Origin: Bacillota bacterium
Lineage (GTDB): Bacteria > Bacillota > Clostridia > Acetivibrionales > DTU013
Reading direction: 5' to 3'
Assembly (NCBI GenBank): GCA_023412915.1
Contig: JAEZRE010000020.1
Span: 248,001-312,000 of the forward strand
DNA length: 64,000 nt
The notes below the pieces were generated by a model, which was given only the letters and a program-made list of their open reading frames with translations, was not told where the DNA came from and made no database searches. This document shows, piece after piece, positions 41,829 through 51,268 of the stretch. Numbering within the stretch: position 1 is the stretch's first letter; each line of letters begins with the position of its first letter. A program made the position numbers and the translations under genes.

Positions 41829-42914
41829 TTAATAATTCATTTTCATGGGCTCGGGAATATTGCAGGAGCTCTCGGGGATAAAATATTTGCCGCTTTCGGA
41901 GGCTTCATGGATCCCCTGCATTACATCCAGCACATGCATTGCCATCTCGGCGTTAGCCCGGTGTGTGCCTCCATGCAGAAGTGCGTTGGCCATATCCGAC
42001 AGTCCCAGTCCCCGGCTGTTCTCTGTATATCCGTAGCCGAGAGGGATTTCCTTCCACTCAGCCTGACCCTCGCGTTTAAGTGAAACAGGACCGCTGAATG
42101 TGTTGGGATCGGGCAGACTGATAGATCCTGCAGTTCCGTATATCTCAATGGACGGAAGTCTTGAGCCGCAGGTATCAAAGCTTGTTATCAATGTTCCGGT
42201 CGCACCGGACTTGAAATCAAGTATGGAAGTGATGAAGGTGGGAACTTCGACTATGATCGTTTCTCCATATTTGGGCTTGCTGGTGATGGTACGGGTGGCG
42301 TGTGTTATTTTTGCAGAGCTGCAAACCCTATGGATTGGACCCAGGATGGATACCAATGTGGTCAGGTAGTACGGTCCCATGTCAAAAAGCGGACCGGCTC
42401 CCGGTTTATAAAGAAATTCAGGGTCGGGATGCCAGGCTTCGGGATTATGGCCCATCATAAAGGCCGTAGCGGCAATAGGCTTTCCGATCCATCCGTCGTC
42501 GATCAGCTTCCTGCCGGTCTGCAGTCCGCCGCCAAGAAAGGTATCTGGAGCACATCCGACCAAAAGCCCTTTGGTTTTCGCGAGTTCCAGGATCTTCTTT
42601 CCGTCATCCCTTCGGGTAGCCAGCGGCTTTTCCACGTAGACATGCTTTCCCGCCTCAAGCGCTTTCAAAGTAACTTCGGCATGGGCATTTGGCACGGTCA
42701 GGTTTAGAACAATTTCTATATTCTTATCAGAAAGCAATTCTTCCACTGTGTACACATTTGGAATATTGAATTCCAGAGCTCTCTCAGCCGCCCTTTCAGG
42801 GAAGATATCGGCGCATGCTGCAATTTCGATGTTTTCATACAACTCTTTGCAATTCTTAATATATATGCTGCTGATATTTCCGCAGCCAATCAGACCTACC
42901 TTGACTTTTCTCAT
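41829..42914 (-). CDS. Gfo/Idh/MocA-family oxidoreductase, 361 aa
   Basis: Dinucleotide-binding motif GLIGCGNISSIYI at the N-terminus and the EKPLATRRDDG catalytic-lysine segment near residue 95. Family enzymes oxidise sugars, inositols or their derivatives. It lies between the epimerase-like and MDR genes of the same operon. Confidence 0.92.
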   Translation of the reverse strand: MRKVKVGLIGCGNISSIYIKNCKELYENIEIAACADIFPERAAERALEFNIPNVYTVEELLSDKNIEIVLNLTVPNAHAEVTLKALEAGKHVYVEKPLATRRDDGKKILELAKTKGLLVGCAPDTFLGGGLQTGRKLIDDGWIGKPIAATAFMMGHNPEAWHPDPEFLYKPGAGPLFDMGPYYLTTLVSILGPIHRVCSSAKITHATRTITSKPKYGETIIVEVPTFITSILDFKSGATGTLITSFDTCGSRLPSIEIYGTAGSISLPDPNTFSGPVSLKREGQAEWKEIPLGYGYTENSRGLGLSDMANALLHGGTHRANAEMAMHVLDVMQGIHEASESGKYFIPESSCNIPEPMKMNY

Positions 42915-42991
42915 ACGAAATCTCCCTTATGTCTTGAAAGATGTTTTCAACACTTCTTCTTATGACTTTTGTGCTTGCTCCGTAATAGACT

Positions 42992-43810
42992 TTACCAGCC
43001 GAGAGCTCTGAGGTACTCCAGACTGAGCCGGGTATCCTCCATTGCTGTGTGGTCGTAGTGGCTGTCCTGCTCGACAACCAGCCATTTTGCGCCGGCTTTC
43101 ACTGCCGTATCCAATATGGACGGGAAATCCTGTATGCCGCTTCCGACTGCACGGAACTCAAATTTTGAGCATTCCTTCTGTTCGCCGTTTTCAATTCCGA
43201 TCAGCTTGTACATGTTTTCGGATTTTTCTCCCACAAAATCCTTCAGATGTACGATAGGGCATCTGTTTGAATATTTTTCAATATAAGCTACCGGAGGAAC
43301 GCCGGCTACTTTTACCCAGCAGGTATCGATCTCTGTCTGAAGAAGGTCGGCGCTCACTGATTCATATAGATAATCAAGTGCGTATCTTCCGTCTTCAACT
43401 TTAACGAATTCGAAATCGTGGTTGTGATAGAGTAAAGTAATTCCCTTGGCTTTGCAGATTTTACCCAGCTTTGCAACATTAGTCAGCACTTCGCCGAATT
43501 TTGCCGATCCGGGGCGGTATTCTTCACTGAGGTAGGGGATTGCAATATAGTCGCAGCCGATAGCAATATATTTATCAACCGTTCCCTCCATATCGTCTAC
43601 TAATTCGTTGTAGGGCACATGTGCGGAAATCGGCAATAAGCCGGCTTCTTTCAGGGATTCACGGAATACTTCGGGGGAATATCCATAGAGCCCGGCCAGT
43701 TCAACGCCGTCATATCCCATAGACTTTATCTGCTGCAGTGTACCTTTCAAATCCTTTTCAGCTTCCTCCCGGACAGAATACAGTTGAATAGCAATTGGTA
43801 ATTTGCTCAT
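42992..43810 (-). CDS. Sugar phosphate isomerase/epimerase (TIM barrel, AP-endonuclease-2 type), 272 aa
   Basis: The N-terminus is QLYSVREEAEKDLKGTLQQIKSMGYDGVELAG. Metal-binding segments include LLYHNHDFEF, EIDTCWVKVAG, IVHLKDFVG and WLVVEQDSH. AAAGGAG precedes ATG 43810. It probably converts a keto-sugar or inositol intermediate. Confidence 0.92.
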   Translation of the reverse strand: MSKLPIAIQLYSVREEAEKDLKGTLQQIKSMGYDGVELAGLYGYSPEVFRESLKEAGLLPISAHVPYNELVDDMEGTVDKYIAIGCDYIAIPYLSEEYRPGSAKFGEVLTNVAKLGKICKAKGITLLYHNHDFEFVKVEDGRYALDYLYESVSADLLQTEIDTCWVKVAGVPPVAYIEKYSNRCPIVHLKDFVGEKSENMYKLIGIENGEQKECSKFEFRAVGSGIQDFPSILDTAVKAGAKWLVVEQDSHYDHTAMEDTRLSLEYLRALGW

Positions 43811-43871
43811 AATGTTTACTCCTTTCATAAATCACGCTTATTATTAAGACTTTGTACAAGCATTTTTTCGA

Positions 43872-44906
43872 TTACCTGCCGCAGGCCTTCCGCATTTTTT
43901 CCGACAGCTCCAGAGCCTGTTCACGTGAATTGGCGGTAGCCTCCAGCACCATTCTTGTTCCGGCCGGATGCTGCACGGGCCATGTCCAGGGTTCGCCTTC
44001 TCCGCACCAGGATGGCATTTGTGCGATTTGTCCCGGGAAGCACTCCCAGGATTTCCGGATTACGTTATCAGGCTGGCATAGATTGATCAATTTGAGGTTC
44101 GGGATTTTTTTGATATTGTTCCATTGGTGCATTGCATTGGCGCAGCAATGCATTCCCATCGCACCGTATTTCTCCGATAGCTTCACCAGCTCGTCATAAA
44201 ACATTTCCATGAACACGGCTTCGCTGACCATGCCGATTTCATCCTCTGACAGGGTGATACCATACGGCATGTAATAATTCGGGTAGTGTGCGATAAACCC
44301 TTTCCCGTACCGTCTGAACCATTCGTCCAGAAAGGCAGTGAGAAGCTCTTCAACCTTTGCTGACAGTTCTTTTACAGCTTCCGGCTCTTCAACAAGGGCT
44401 ATATAAAAATCGTTTTTATCCCATATGAGTGCAGCTATGTCCATCGGGCTCTGAACATCCACCATTTTGAAGACTGCTTCGGGACCAGCTTTTGAGGCGA
44501 GTTCATCAGCCATTTCAAACAGTATGGTCAGAGTGGATGAGAATAGATTGACCGGTTTGATTTTTGCCGCTTCGGAAGAATTATGCACCAACGGGAGAGC
44601 AAACGGGTTATTGTCTTCAGGCCTGTGTATCTTGCAGCCAAAAGCCTCTGCAAAAACCTCGGTACCGGTTAGCATATCCAGATATGGTATGGAATCGTCT
44701 TCAAGCCACTTTGTTCTTTCCTGATGCAGGCAGTAGGATCTCCATGCCCATTCCACTCTTTCCCTGCTTTTCTCCGGCCATAATAATGGTCTTTCAAGCT
44801 GATCCGGCGTATAGTTGATCCAGAACATGTAATTGCTGCCGTTGGTTTTTTCCCAGAAATTCTGCCACCGCTGCTTTCGCATCTCGATATTTTGATTATC
44901 AGCCAT
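43872..44906 (-). CDS. Uroporphyrinogen-decarboxylase-like protein, 344 aa
   Basis: UroD-type TIM barrel: LDMLTGTEVFAEAFGCKIH, the LIWDKNDFYIALVEEP segment and GAMGMHCCANAMHQWNNIK. UroD-fold proteins outside heme synthesis are often methyltransferases; those in sugar loci have no proven role. GGAGG precedes ATG 44906. A haem role is unlikely, because the neighbours are all sugar genes. Confidence 0.82.
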   Translation of the reverse strand: MADNQNIEMRKQRWQNFWEKTNGSNYMFWINYTPDQLERPLLWPEKSRERVEWAWRSYCLHQERTKWLEDDSIPYLDMLTGTEVFAEAFGCKIHRPEDNNPFALPLVHNSSEAAKIKPVNLFSSTLTILFEMADELASKAGPEAVFKMVDVQSPMDIAALIWDKNDFYIALVEEPEAVKELSAKVEELLTAFLDEWFRRYGKGFIAHYPNYYMPYGITLSEDEIGMVSEAVFMEMFYDELVKLSEKYGAMGMHCCANAMHQWNNIKKIPNLKLINLCQPDNVIRKSWECFPGQIAQMPSWCGEGEPWTWPVQHPAGTRMVLEATANSREQALELSEKMRKACGR

Positions 44907-44977
44907 TGTACGTCTACCTCCGATCGATCGTTTGATTATTCTGTTCATATCTTGCAACTGCCTGGTTCATAGCATAT

Positions 44978-46357
44978 TCAAGGCTTGAAGCTTTTTTTCA
45001 AATTGATGGTCCTTTCGACAAGAGAGGAAATAGTGCCTTCCCCAAAATCCGCCACCACTGTTTTTACCCTGTCATTCAGCGGAAGCACCCATTTTTCATC
45101 CAGCTTTCCGAAGCCGACTGCCGCGCCGATAATACTTCCTGCCGTTGCGCTGTTGCAATCGGTATCGATGCCTGACATGACCGCAGTGGTTATTGTCCTT
45201 GTAAAATCCAGCTGACCGTGGAGCAGAGCAAGCACAACCAGGGAAAGATTATTAATGGTGCCTGCAAAGGGCAGATGGCCGTGGTGTTCATAGATTTTGT
45301 CACATACGGTGATCCAGTCTTTGTCCTCCGAGTACCAGTGAATAACGTTTCTTACCGCTTCCGCAAGACGGGAGTTGGCAGGTATGACGGAAAGACCGCC
45401 TTTGATGATTGAGTCCACGGTCGGGTTGACTGCAAGCGCCGCGCTTATACAGCCGGCTACGAACATTCCTCCGTAGACTCCGTTTTTTACCAGACTCAGG
45501 GAGCACTCCCTGTGTGCATACAGGGCGGCCGACCTCGGATCGGCAGGGTTGACGTAACCCCACAGATCGCCTCTCAGCTGGCCGTCTATGCATTCCCTCC
45601 ATGGATTCAGCTTCACATTCATCTCATCAGCCTGTTCCTGCTTGGACCTGTCGTCCGTCATATTGACCAGGTGGTAATAGGTTTGCCTTGAAGCGCACCA
45701 GAACCAGTGGAACGGTACGTTGTCAAGCCAGTTGATTCCCACGTCCAGGGTCGAAAAGCCTTTGCCCTTCTTTTCCGCAAGGAGGAGTGCGAGAATCGTA
45801 TAATGTATATCATCGTCAGGCTGGACGAAGTTGACATTTCCATGTGTTGAATAAATGCAGTCTTCCCGGAGCGTGATACCAAGCTTTTCAGAACGTGCCG
45901 GCACCCAGTCGCGAAGGGGGTAGGCATTGACGCTTTCCAGGTATTCCTTTATCCTCTTCCTGTCCATGCCCATTTCCAGCGGCTTTCCAAGAATCACTGC
46001 GCCACATCTTCCAAACCAGGCTCCCTTGATTCTTTCTTCATATTCCTTTTCATCGGGCATTACCAGCTCAGGAAGTTCTGAAGCGGCTTTCACTATCTCG
46101 TCGTATCCAAGGGGTTCGACATACGGAAAATCAGGCCGTATTCCTTTCTCGCGGACCATCCATAGATTCCGGTAAGCCTTTTCCCATTCGGCTTCACTGA
46201 TGGAGTCCTCCTCTATTTTTCCGCGTACATCCGCGGGGAAAGGCAGATACTCCTCCGTCATGTCGGGTGTTGAATTATTTCCTACGGCATAACCCTCTTC
46301 AAAGAGCTGCCGGTATTCTTCCTTGTAAAGTGTTTTCCAGCTTGCATATCCTGGCAT
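44978..46357 (-). CDS. ADP-ribosylglycohydrolase-family protein, 459 aa
   Basis: The family acidic sites are present: GRCGAVILGKPLE in the first helix pair, QPDDDIHYT and the C-terminal GIDTDCNSATAGSIIGA. These bind two Mg ions in known members. It is longer than typical (about 300) through an N-terminal extension. AAAGGAG precedes ATG 46357. One of three such proteins in this region. Confidence 0.88.
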   Translation of the reverse strand: MPGYASWKTLYKEEYRQLFEEGYAVGNNSTPDMTEEYLPFPADVRGKIEEDSISEAEWEKAYRNLWMVREKGIRPDFPYVEPLGYDEIVKAASELPELVMPDEKEYEERIKGAWFGRCGAVILGKPLEMGMDRKRIKEYLESVNAYPLRDWVPARSEKLGITLREDCIYSTHGNVNFVQPDDDIHYTILALLLAEKKGKGFSTLDVGINWLDNVPFHWFWCASRQTYYHLVNMTDDRSKQEQADEMNVKLNPWRECIDGQLRGDLWGYVNPADPRSAALYAHRECSLSLVKNGVYGGMFVAGCISAALAVNPTVDSIIKGGLSVIPANSRLAEAVRNVIHWYSEDKDWITVCDKIYEHHGHLPFAGTINNLSLVVLALLHGQLDFTRTITTAVMSGIDTDCNSATAGSIIGAAVGFGKLDEKWVLPLNDRVKTVVADFGEGTISSLVERTINLKKSFKP

Positions 46358-46400
46358 TTTTCTATCTCCTTTCAAGAGCGTTGAAAGTGGTCGGTTTTTA

Positions 46401-48386
46401 TTACAGTGCGAGCTTGTATTTTCCAGGGCCTTTATAGTCGAGCATAAGACTGCCATCCGGGGAAACTGTGGCTGTATAGCTCACAAGTCCCATATCCGTG
46501 GGCATATTTTCCACTCCGAATTTAGCGCCTGGCTTAAGCCATTCCCTGGGTACGCCTTTTCCAAGCAAAACCGTACCACTGTCTTCCACGACAAAAATAT
46601 CCCTTATCAAATTGATCAACTCCGCAGAAGTCCAGTTATGCGGCATGTTGCCGCCGACAGCCTCGTGTTCGTCGAGCCAACCTCTGGCTTTTTCCGCGTT
46701 TCTGAATGGCAGCGTTTCGTTTGCTCCGGCAAAGCTTTCGATGAAATAGGAAAGATCCCAGGAGCCCTCCGTTGCAAGCATTCCGTTGAGGCATTTCCAG
46801 GCTTCCTCCCTGAAACCGAGGAGGATTGCGTTGTGTATCTGTGCCGCCTCGAAATATGTCCACAGAAGCTCGGGTTTTCTTTCGCCGCCGGGCGTTAATC
46901 TGTTTTCCTTGAACCATTCCATAAACTTTTGTCCGACTGTATTTCTTGAATTCCGCAGTGCATTGGAGGGATAAGGTGTAATAATGGAATCCCTTTCATT
47001 GCCGTAACCGGGCAGCAAGTGTTCTGCGATTGATTTTTCCAGCCTTTCGGCTGCTTCCAGCCATTCGTCCGCATACTCTGCACTGCCAAGCAGCCTGGCT
47101 GCTTCGGAAGCCAGCCTGAGACCGCATTCAGACCAGCAGTTTATGAAGAAATCAGGGGAATGCCAGTCCATTCTCCCATGAATAGTGCCGTTCGATGAAG
47201 GGAAGCACAGCAGGTTGATGCCGGGGGAGTCAAGATAAAAGGGTATCCGGCTTTCTCCCACCATCCGGATCGGCTTGGATGCTTTCAGCATTTGCAGTAT
47301 CAAGGCAGCCCTTTTTTTGATATATGGGAATACTCCCTTCAGCCATTCAAGATCCTTTGTCATTCTGAAGTGGGATACCAGACTCCAGATGCCTTCGCCC
47401 GGCGCATCCGCTTCGGCTCCGAAGCCTCCTCCGAAAAACAATGGGGCAAGGTATTCATTTCCGGTCCTTGCCAGGTCATGTCTTCCGATGAGATCCAGCA
47501 TCCTTAAAATAATTACTCCGTCACGTATCCAGAAAGCAGGATAATTCACCGCACCGATACGAGGCAAACCGCATTCCATGGCGGACAATATATGAAAGCA
47601 CTCTCTTTCCCATACCTTTTCCAGATGTCTGTCAGGGCAGAATACCTTCGTGGGAATGGCCCTCTGCCATTCCGAATGGCTTCTTTCAAAGCCTTCTGCC
47701 ACGGACAGATTCCTGTATGGCTCAAGTAATGCGAGACGGTCTCCAAATTGTTTGTTGCCGAAACCGTGCTCGACCTTGAACGAAAGCTTTTTTGTGCCGT
47801 TTATGGGCAATTCGAAGTCATATTGCAAAACTGCCATCGGAGAGTCATTGTTTTCTTCGGCCTCAATGATTTCGCAGTTATCGGGCTTGTCTTCGGAAAT
47901 CAGACGGATGCAGCCGTTTATCAGAAGGGTGGAGGTCTCATTGCACCAGGCCATGGAAGCAATTTTTCCACCGGCCGGCCCAATATCCTTCACCACAAGA
48001 AAAAAGCCGACTTCCTTGTGATCGGATGAGCTTAACTCGACATTGCAGAAATCGACACCCTCCGCACCTTCCGTACCGAGATGGGTCAGGCTGTTTTTTA
48101 CATTTACTCCGCTTCCTGCCCGCCATACAGACACCACTTCCGGCGGAAAACCGTCCTGTCCGCCGAAGCTCCATGCAATATCCGAATCGGATAAAAGCTC
48201 GGGAGCATAATATTGCCCGTCAGCCTTTACCCATGTATATATACCGCAGGTCCAGATGCCGGGCGAAAAGCTGTTGCCGGGCTCTACTACCGTTTTATCG
48301 CATCCGTCCGACAGGGGATTGCCCAAAAAGATATGAGCTTTGCCCTTGTTTGGCTGATTACGGGCAATCTTAATCAAACCTTTCAT
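46401..48386 (-). CDS. Six-hairpin glycosidase-like protein, 661 aa
   Basis: A beta-rich N-terminal domain is followed by an (alpha/alpha)6-type catalytic region with FWIRDGVIILRMLDLIGR, DSIITPYP and GGNMPHNWTSAELINLIRD. The layout resembles clan GH-L/GH-like inverting glycosidases, but I cannot assign a CAZy family. No signal peptide, so the protein is cytosolic. AAGGGG precedes ATG 48386. First gene of the minus-strand sugar operon. Confidence 0.75.
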   Translation of the reverse strand: MKGLIKIARNQPNKGKAHIFLGNPLSDGCDKTVVEPGNSFSPGIWTCGIYTWVKADGQYYAPELLSDSDIAWSFGGQDGFPPEVVSVWRAGSGVNVKNSLTHLGTEGAEGVDFCNVELSSSDHKEVGFFLVVKDIGPAGGKIASMAWCNETSTLLINGCIRLISEDKPDNCEIIEAEENNDSPMAVLQYDFELPINGTKKLSFKVEHGFGNKQFGDRLALLEPYRNLSVAEGFERSHSEWQRAIPTKVFCPDRHLEKVWERECFHILSAMECGLPRIGAVNYPAFWIRDGVIILRMLDLIGRHDLARTGNEYLAPLFFGGGFGAEADAPGEGIWSLVSHFRMTKDLEWLKGVFPYIKKRAALILQMLKASKPIRMVGESRIPFYLDSPGINLLCFPSSNGTIHGRMDWHSPDFFINCWSECGLRLASEAARLLGSAEYADEWLEAAERLEKSIAEHLLPGYGNERDSIITPYPSNALRNSRNTVGQKFMEWFKENRLTPGGERKPELLWTYFEAAQIHNAILLGFREEAWKCLNGMLATEGSWDLSYFIESFAGANETLPFRNAEKARGWLDEHEAVGGNMPHNWTSAELINLIRDIFVVEDSGTVLLGKGVPREWLKPGAKFGVENMPTDMGLVSYTATVSPDGSLMLDYKGPGKYKLAL

Positions 48387-48540
48387 TTTTTCACCCCTTA
48401 AAAATTTGCGCATGTTAAAAGAGCAGAAAAGAAGCTTTTGCAGTTACGCTTTGACAACATACTATTATTTTTAAGGGTGCTTTACATTGCACAAAAGTAA
48501 GATTTGATTGTATAAATGAAATTGGTCCTATGCATGAAGT

Positions 48541-49428
48541 TCAGACAAAAGGGTCTCGCGGTACCTTAAGGTATAGCTTGCGATAATTGAAGGGCGTTTT
48601 ATCATTTTCCTTTTTAAAGCTTCTGTAAAAGTGGCTTACACTTGAATAACCCAGCGCTTCGGCGATCGCTTCCATTGACATGTCTGTCTCGGCAAGCAGC
48701 GTTCTGGCTTTTTCGTCTCTCAGCTTTTGTATGTAGCTTGAAAGCATCATTCCCTTTTCGTTTTGAAAAATCCTGGACAAATACTTCGGGTGATAGAAAA
48801 ATTTTTGGGCAAGCGCTTCTACGTTACATTTTTCATCTATGTGCGCGGACAAGTACCTATCGATATTTTCCACAATGTTTTTATTTACTTTGGAAGCATC
48901 GCCGGAAATTGACCTTTCCGTATCCTTGTCGGACAAATGAACCTTTCTGTAGAGCAGTATCAAAAGGGACTTTAGTTTGGCGTCAATGATCGAAAGGTAG
49001 CCGGGATTTTGAAAAACCACTTCATCCGTTATATCGTCAAAGAGCTCTTTCACTTTTTGAACCTGATCCATATGGACCTTTCCCTGAAGCAATTTGACCA
49101 TATCATCGATGTAACCATGATCGCCGATTTCAAATTTTACCATGAGAAAGTTAACCTGGAAAGGGTTTTCGGGGTCATGCACCTCGTAATGCGAAACAAA
49201 AGGAGGGATTATGAAAATATCGCCTGCTAGGGCTGTATAGTCGGTCCCGTCAATATGATAGCTGCCCATTCCCTTATAAATGTAGCCCAACTCGAGAAAT
49301 TCATGAGTATGGGATTCGCACTCCCATTTATCCTTCTGCTCGGCTATATGCATATAAACGCATTGCAGATTGGCTGTCAGCAAATATTTATCAAGGTCGG
49401 TTACGGGTAACTCGGTTCTTCTGATCAT
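48541..49428 (-). CDS. AraC-family regulator with cupin sensor, 295 aa
   Basis: An N-terminal cupin (HTHEFLELGYIYKGMGSYHIDG, then GDIFIIPPFVSHYEV) probably binds a sugar ligand. Two C-terminal helix-turn-helix motifs (VEALAQKFFYHPKYLSRIFQ and IAEALGYSSVSHFYRSFKK) bind DNA. It lies 154 nt upstream of the glycosidase operon on the same strand and is its probable activator. Confidence 0.92.
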   Translation of the reverse strand: MIRRTELPVTDLDKYLLTANLQCVYMHIAEQKDKWECESHTHEFLELGYIYKGMGSYHIDGTDYTALAGDIFIIPPFVSHYEVHDPENPFQVNFLMVKFEIGDHGYIDDMVKLLQGKVHMDQVQKVKELFDDITDEVVFQNPGYLSIIDAKLKSLLILLYRKVHLSDKDTERSISGDASKVNKNIVENIDRYLSAHIDEKCNVEALAQKFFYHPKYLSRIFQNEKGMMLSSYIQKLRDEKARTLLAETDMSMEAIAEALGYSSVSHFYRSFKKENDKTPFNYRKLYLKVPRDPFV

Positions 49429-49619
49429 ATACCTTACCTGTCAGATTCAAATCAAATTATGTATTCGTTTTATTTAATATACACTTATTATTTCTGCTTT
49501 ACCATACACATATTATGTACTTCCGTGCTGATTTAAAATACTTTAATGTTGATTTTCTGGTAATATATCCTGTTTGGATATTGTTACTTGAAATTTGAAA
49601 TTTTATTTGATATATTATT

Positions 49620-49633
49620 ATGGAACGTTCCAT
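49620..49633. promoter_or_regulatory. LacI-type operator upstream of the lacI-family gene
   Basis: ATGGAACGTTCCAT is a perfect palindrome with a central CG, the usual LacI/GalR form, 27 nt before the regulator's start. A near copy lies before the rpiB-like gene at 50692. Confidence 0.85.
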
Positions 49634-49660
49634 TATGTTTAGAACAGGAGGGATGATCCC

Positions 49661-50677
49661 ATGGCAACAATTGAAGAGGTTGCAAAGGAAGCCGGAGTTT
49701 CTCGCGGAACTGTTTCAAATGTGCTGAATAACTTTCCTTCCGTTTCTGAAGAAAACAGGGAAAAGGTTATTAAGGCGATAAATAAGCTTAAATATACTCC
49801 GAACAGGGCGGCGAGAATGCTTAAAACAAAGATTTCAAAGAGCATAGGCCTTATGCTTCCCGATATATCCAATCCATTTTATTCAGAATTGGCAAGAGGG
49901 GTTGAGGACACCGGCAGGAAGGCGGGCTACTCAGTCTTTCTGTGTAATAGTGACAGGGATATTGCGAAAGAACAGGAGTATATACGCATACTTATCGAAA
50001 AGAATGTGGACGGTATAATACTGGTAAAGCCCGGGATCGCGGAGGAGGAAATCAATGAGATCAACAGGGATTGCAGAGTTGTACTGGTTGATACCGACGA
50101 AGCGCTGTCCCGCAGGTATGATGTAATAAATGCCGACGATTATGACGGTGTTTCTGAAGTAATGAACCTGTTGTACGATTATGGGCATGAAAGAATAGCG
50201 CTCATTTATGGACAGCTTCAATCAAACAGCAGTCGGCGCAGGCTTGCCGCCTATAAGGATTTCTTCGCAAGGAAGGGCGTAACGGTAGACAATGACCTTA
50301 TAAAACAAGGTTCATATGATTGGTACAGCGGGTATTCCTGCACAGTGGAGCTGCTCAGGATGGCCAACCCGCCGACGGCAGTTTTCGCAGCAAATGACCT
50401 GATGGCTATCGGGGCTGTAAAAGCAATCCGTGAAAGGCGGATGAACATACCGCTGGACATATCCGTGGTGGGCTATGATGACATTGATCTTGCGGCCTTG
50501 TATTCACCGCAGCTGACCACCGTCAGACAGCCGAAATATGAGATGGGTACGATGAGTATGGAGGCTCTTTTGAGAAGATTGGGGGCCGGCGGGAAATCCG
50601 ATGCCGGCGAAGGTAGTATTGTAACATTGAAAACAAACGTTATTTTACGCGAAACGGTAGGGTACGTGCGCAAATAA
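49661..50677 (+). CDS. LacI/GalR-family transcriptional regulator, 338 aa
   Basis: N-terminal helix-turn-helix with hinge (MATIEEVAKEAGVSRGTVSNVLN), then a periplasmic-binding-protein-like sensor domain (SIGLMLPDISNPFYSELARGVE). GGAGG precedes ATG 49661. A perfect palindrome just upstream suggests autoregulation. It is divergent from the AraC gene and leads the plus-strand sugar genes. Confidence 0.95.
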   Translation: MATIEEVAKEAGVSRGTVSNVLNNFPSVSEENREKVIKAINKLKYTPNRAARMLKTKISKSIGLMLPDISNPFYSELARGVEDTGRKAGYSVFLCNSDRDIAKEQEYIRILIEKNVDGIILVKPGIAEEEINEINRDCRVVLVDTDEALSRRYDVINADDYDGVSEVMNLLYDYGHERIALIYGQLQSNSSRRRLAAYKDFFARKGVTVDNDLIKQGSYDWYSGYSCTVELLRMANPPTAVFAANDLMAIGAVKAIRERRMNIPLDISVVGYDDIDLAALYSPQLTTVRQPKYEMGTMSMEALLRRLGAGGKSDAGEGSIVTLKTNVILRETVGYVRK

Positions 50678-50691
50678 TTTTTTAAATTAGA

Positions 50692-50705
50692 ATGGAACGA
50701 TCCAT
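50692..50705. promoter_or_regulatory. Second LacI-type operator before the rpiB-like gene
   Basis: ATGGAACGATCCAT differs by one base from the palindrome at 49620 and lies 44 nt before ATG 50749. It suggests that the same regulator controls the downstream genes. Confidence 0.75.
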
Positions 50706-50748
50706 TTCAATCGCAGCTGCAACACACTATTGGAGGCTTGATCAAATA

Positions 50749-51234
50749 ATGAAACCCATATGGATTGGAAATGATCATGGCGGGTACGAGTTAAAGCTGG
50801 AGATTATCAGGTATCTGGAGGGAAAGCGGATACCCTATGTAGATGCCGGCTCAGGTACAAAGCAAATTGTGAGGTATCCATATTTTGCTGCAAAGGTGGC
50901 ATGCGCCATTTCGGGCAAGGAAGCTGAAAGAGGCATATTGATTTGCTCAACCGGTATTGGGATGAGCATCATTGCCAACAAATTCAAGGGTGTGCGGGCA
51001 TCCTTGTGCACGAGCGCCTACATGGGGAAAATGACCAGGGCTCATAACAACTCGAATTTATTGTGCCTGGGCGGTAAAATAACGGGTGTCTCCGAGGCGC
51101 TGGATATATTGGAAGCGTGGCTTTCCACCGATTATGAAGGCGGGAGGCATGATATTTCCCTTGGCCTGATCGAGGAAGCCGAAGAAATATTATGCAGCGC
51201 AGGAGTCTGGAGACCTGAAAACTTGATGAAATGA
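50749..51234 (+). CDS. RpiB/LacAB-family sugar-phosphate isomerase, 161 aa
   Basis: The N-terminus reads IWIGNDHGGYELKLEI, with GILICSTGIGMSIIANK and the C-terminal HNNSNLLCLGGK segments, as in ribose-5-phosphate and galactose-6-phosphate isomerases. The start is ATG 50749 after GGAGG (spacing long, about 12 nt). Exact sugar unknown. Confidence 0.9.
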   Translation: MKPIWIGNDHGGYELKLEIIRYLEGKRIPYVDAGSGTKQIVRYPYFAAKVACAISGKEAERGILICSTGIGMSIIANKFKGVRASLCTSAYMGKMTRAHNNSNLLCLGGKITGVSEALDILEAWLSTDYEGGRHDISLGLIEEAEEILCSAGVWRPENLMK

Positions 51235-51268
51235 CTTTGAATAATTGACACAGTAAGGAGAGAGGTAA

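Noticed and set aside
43872..44906. Calling the UroD-like gene hemE
   Set aside because: Context is wholly carbohydrate metabolism and the sequence looks like the divergent UroD-fold group.
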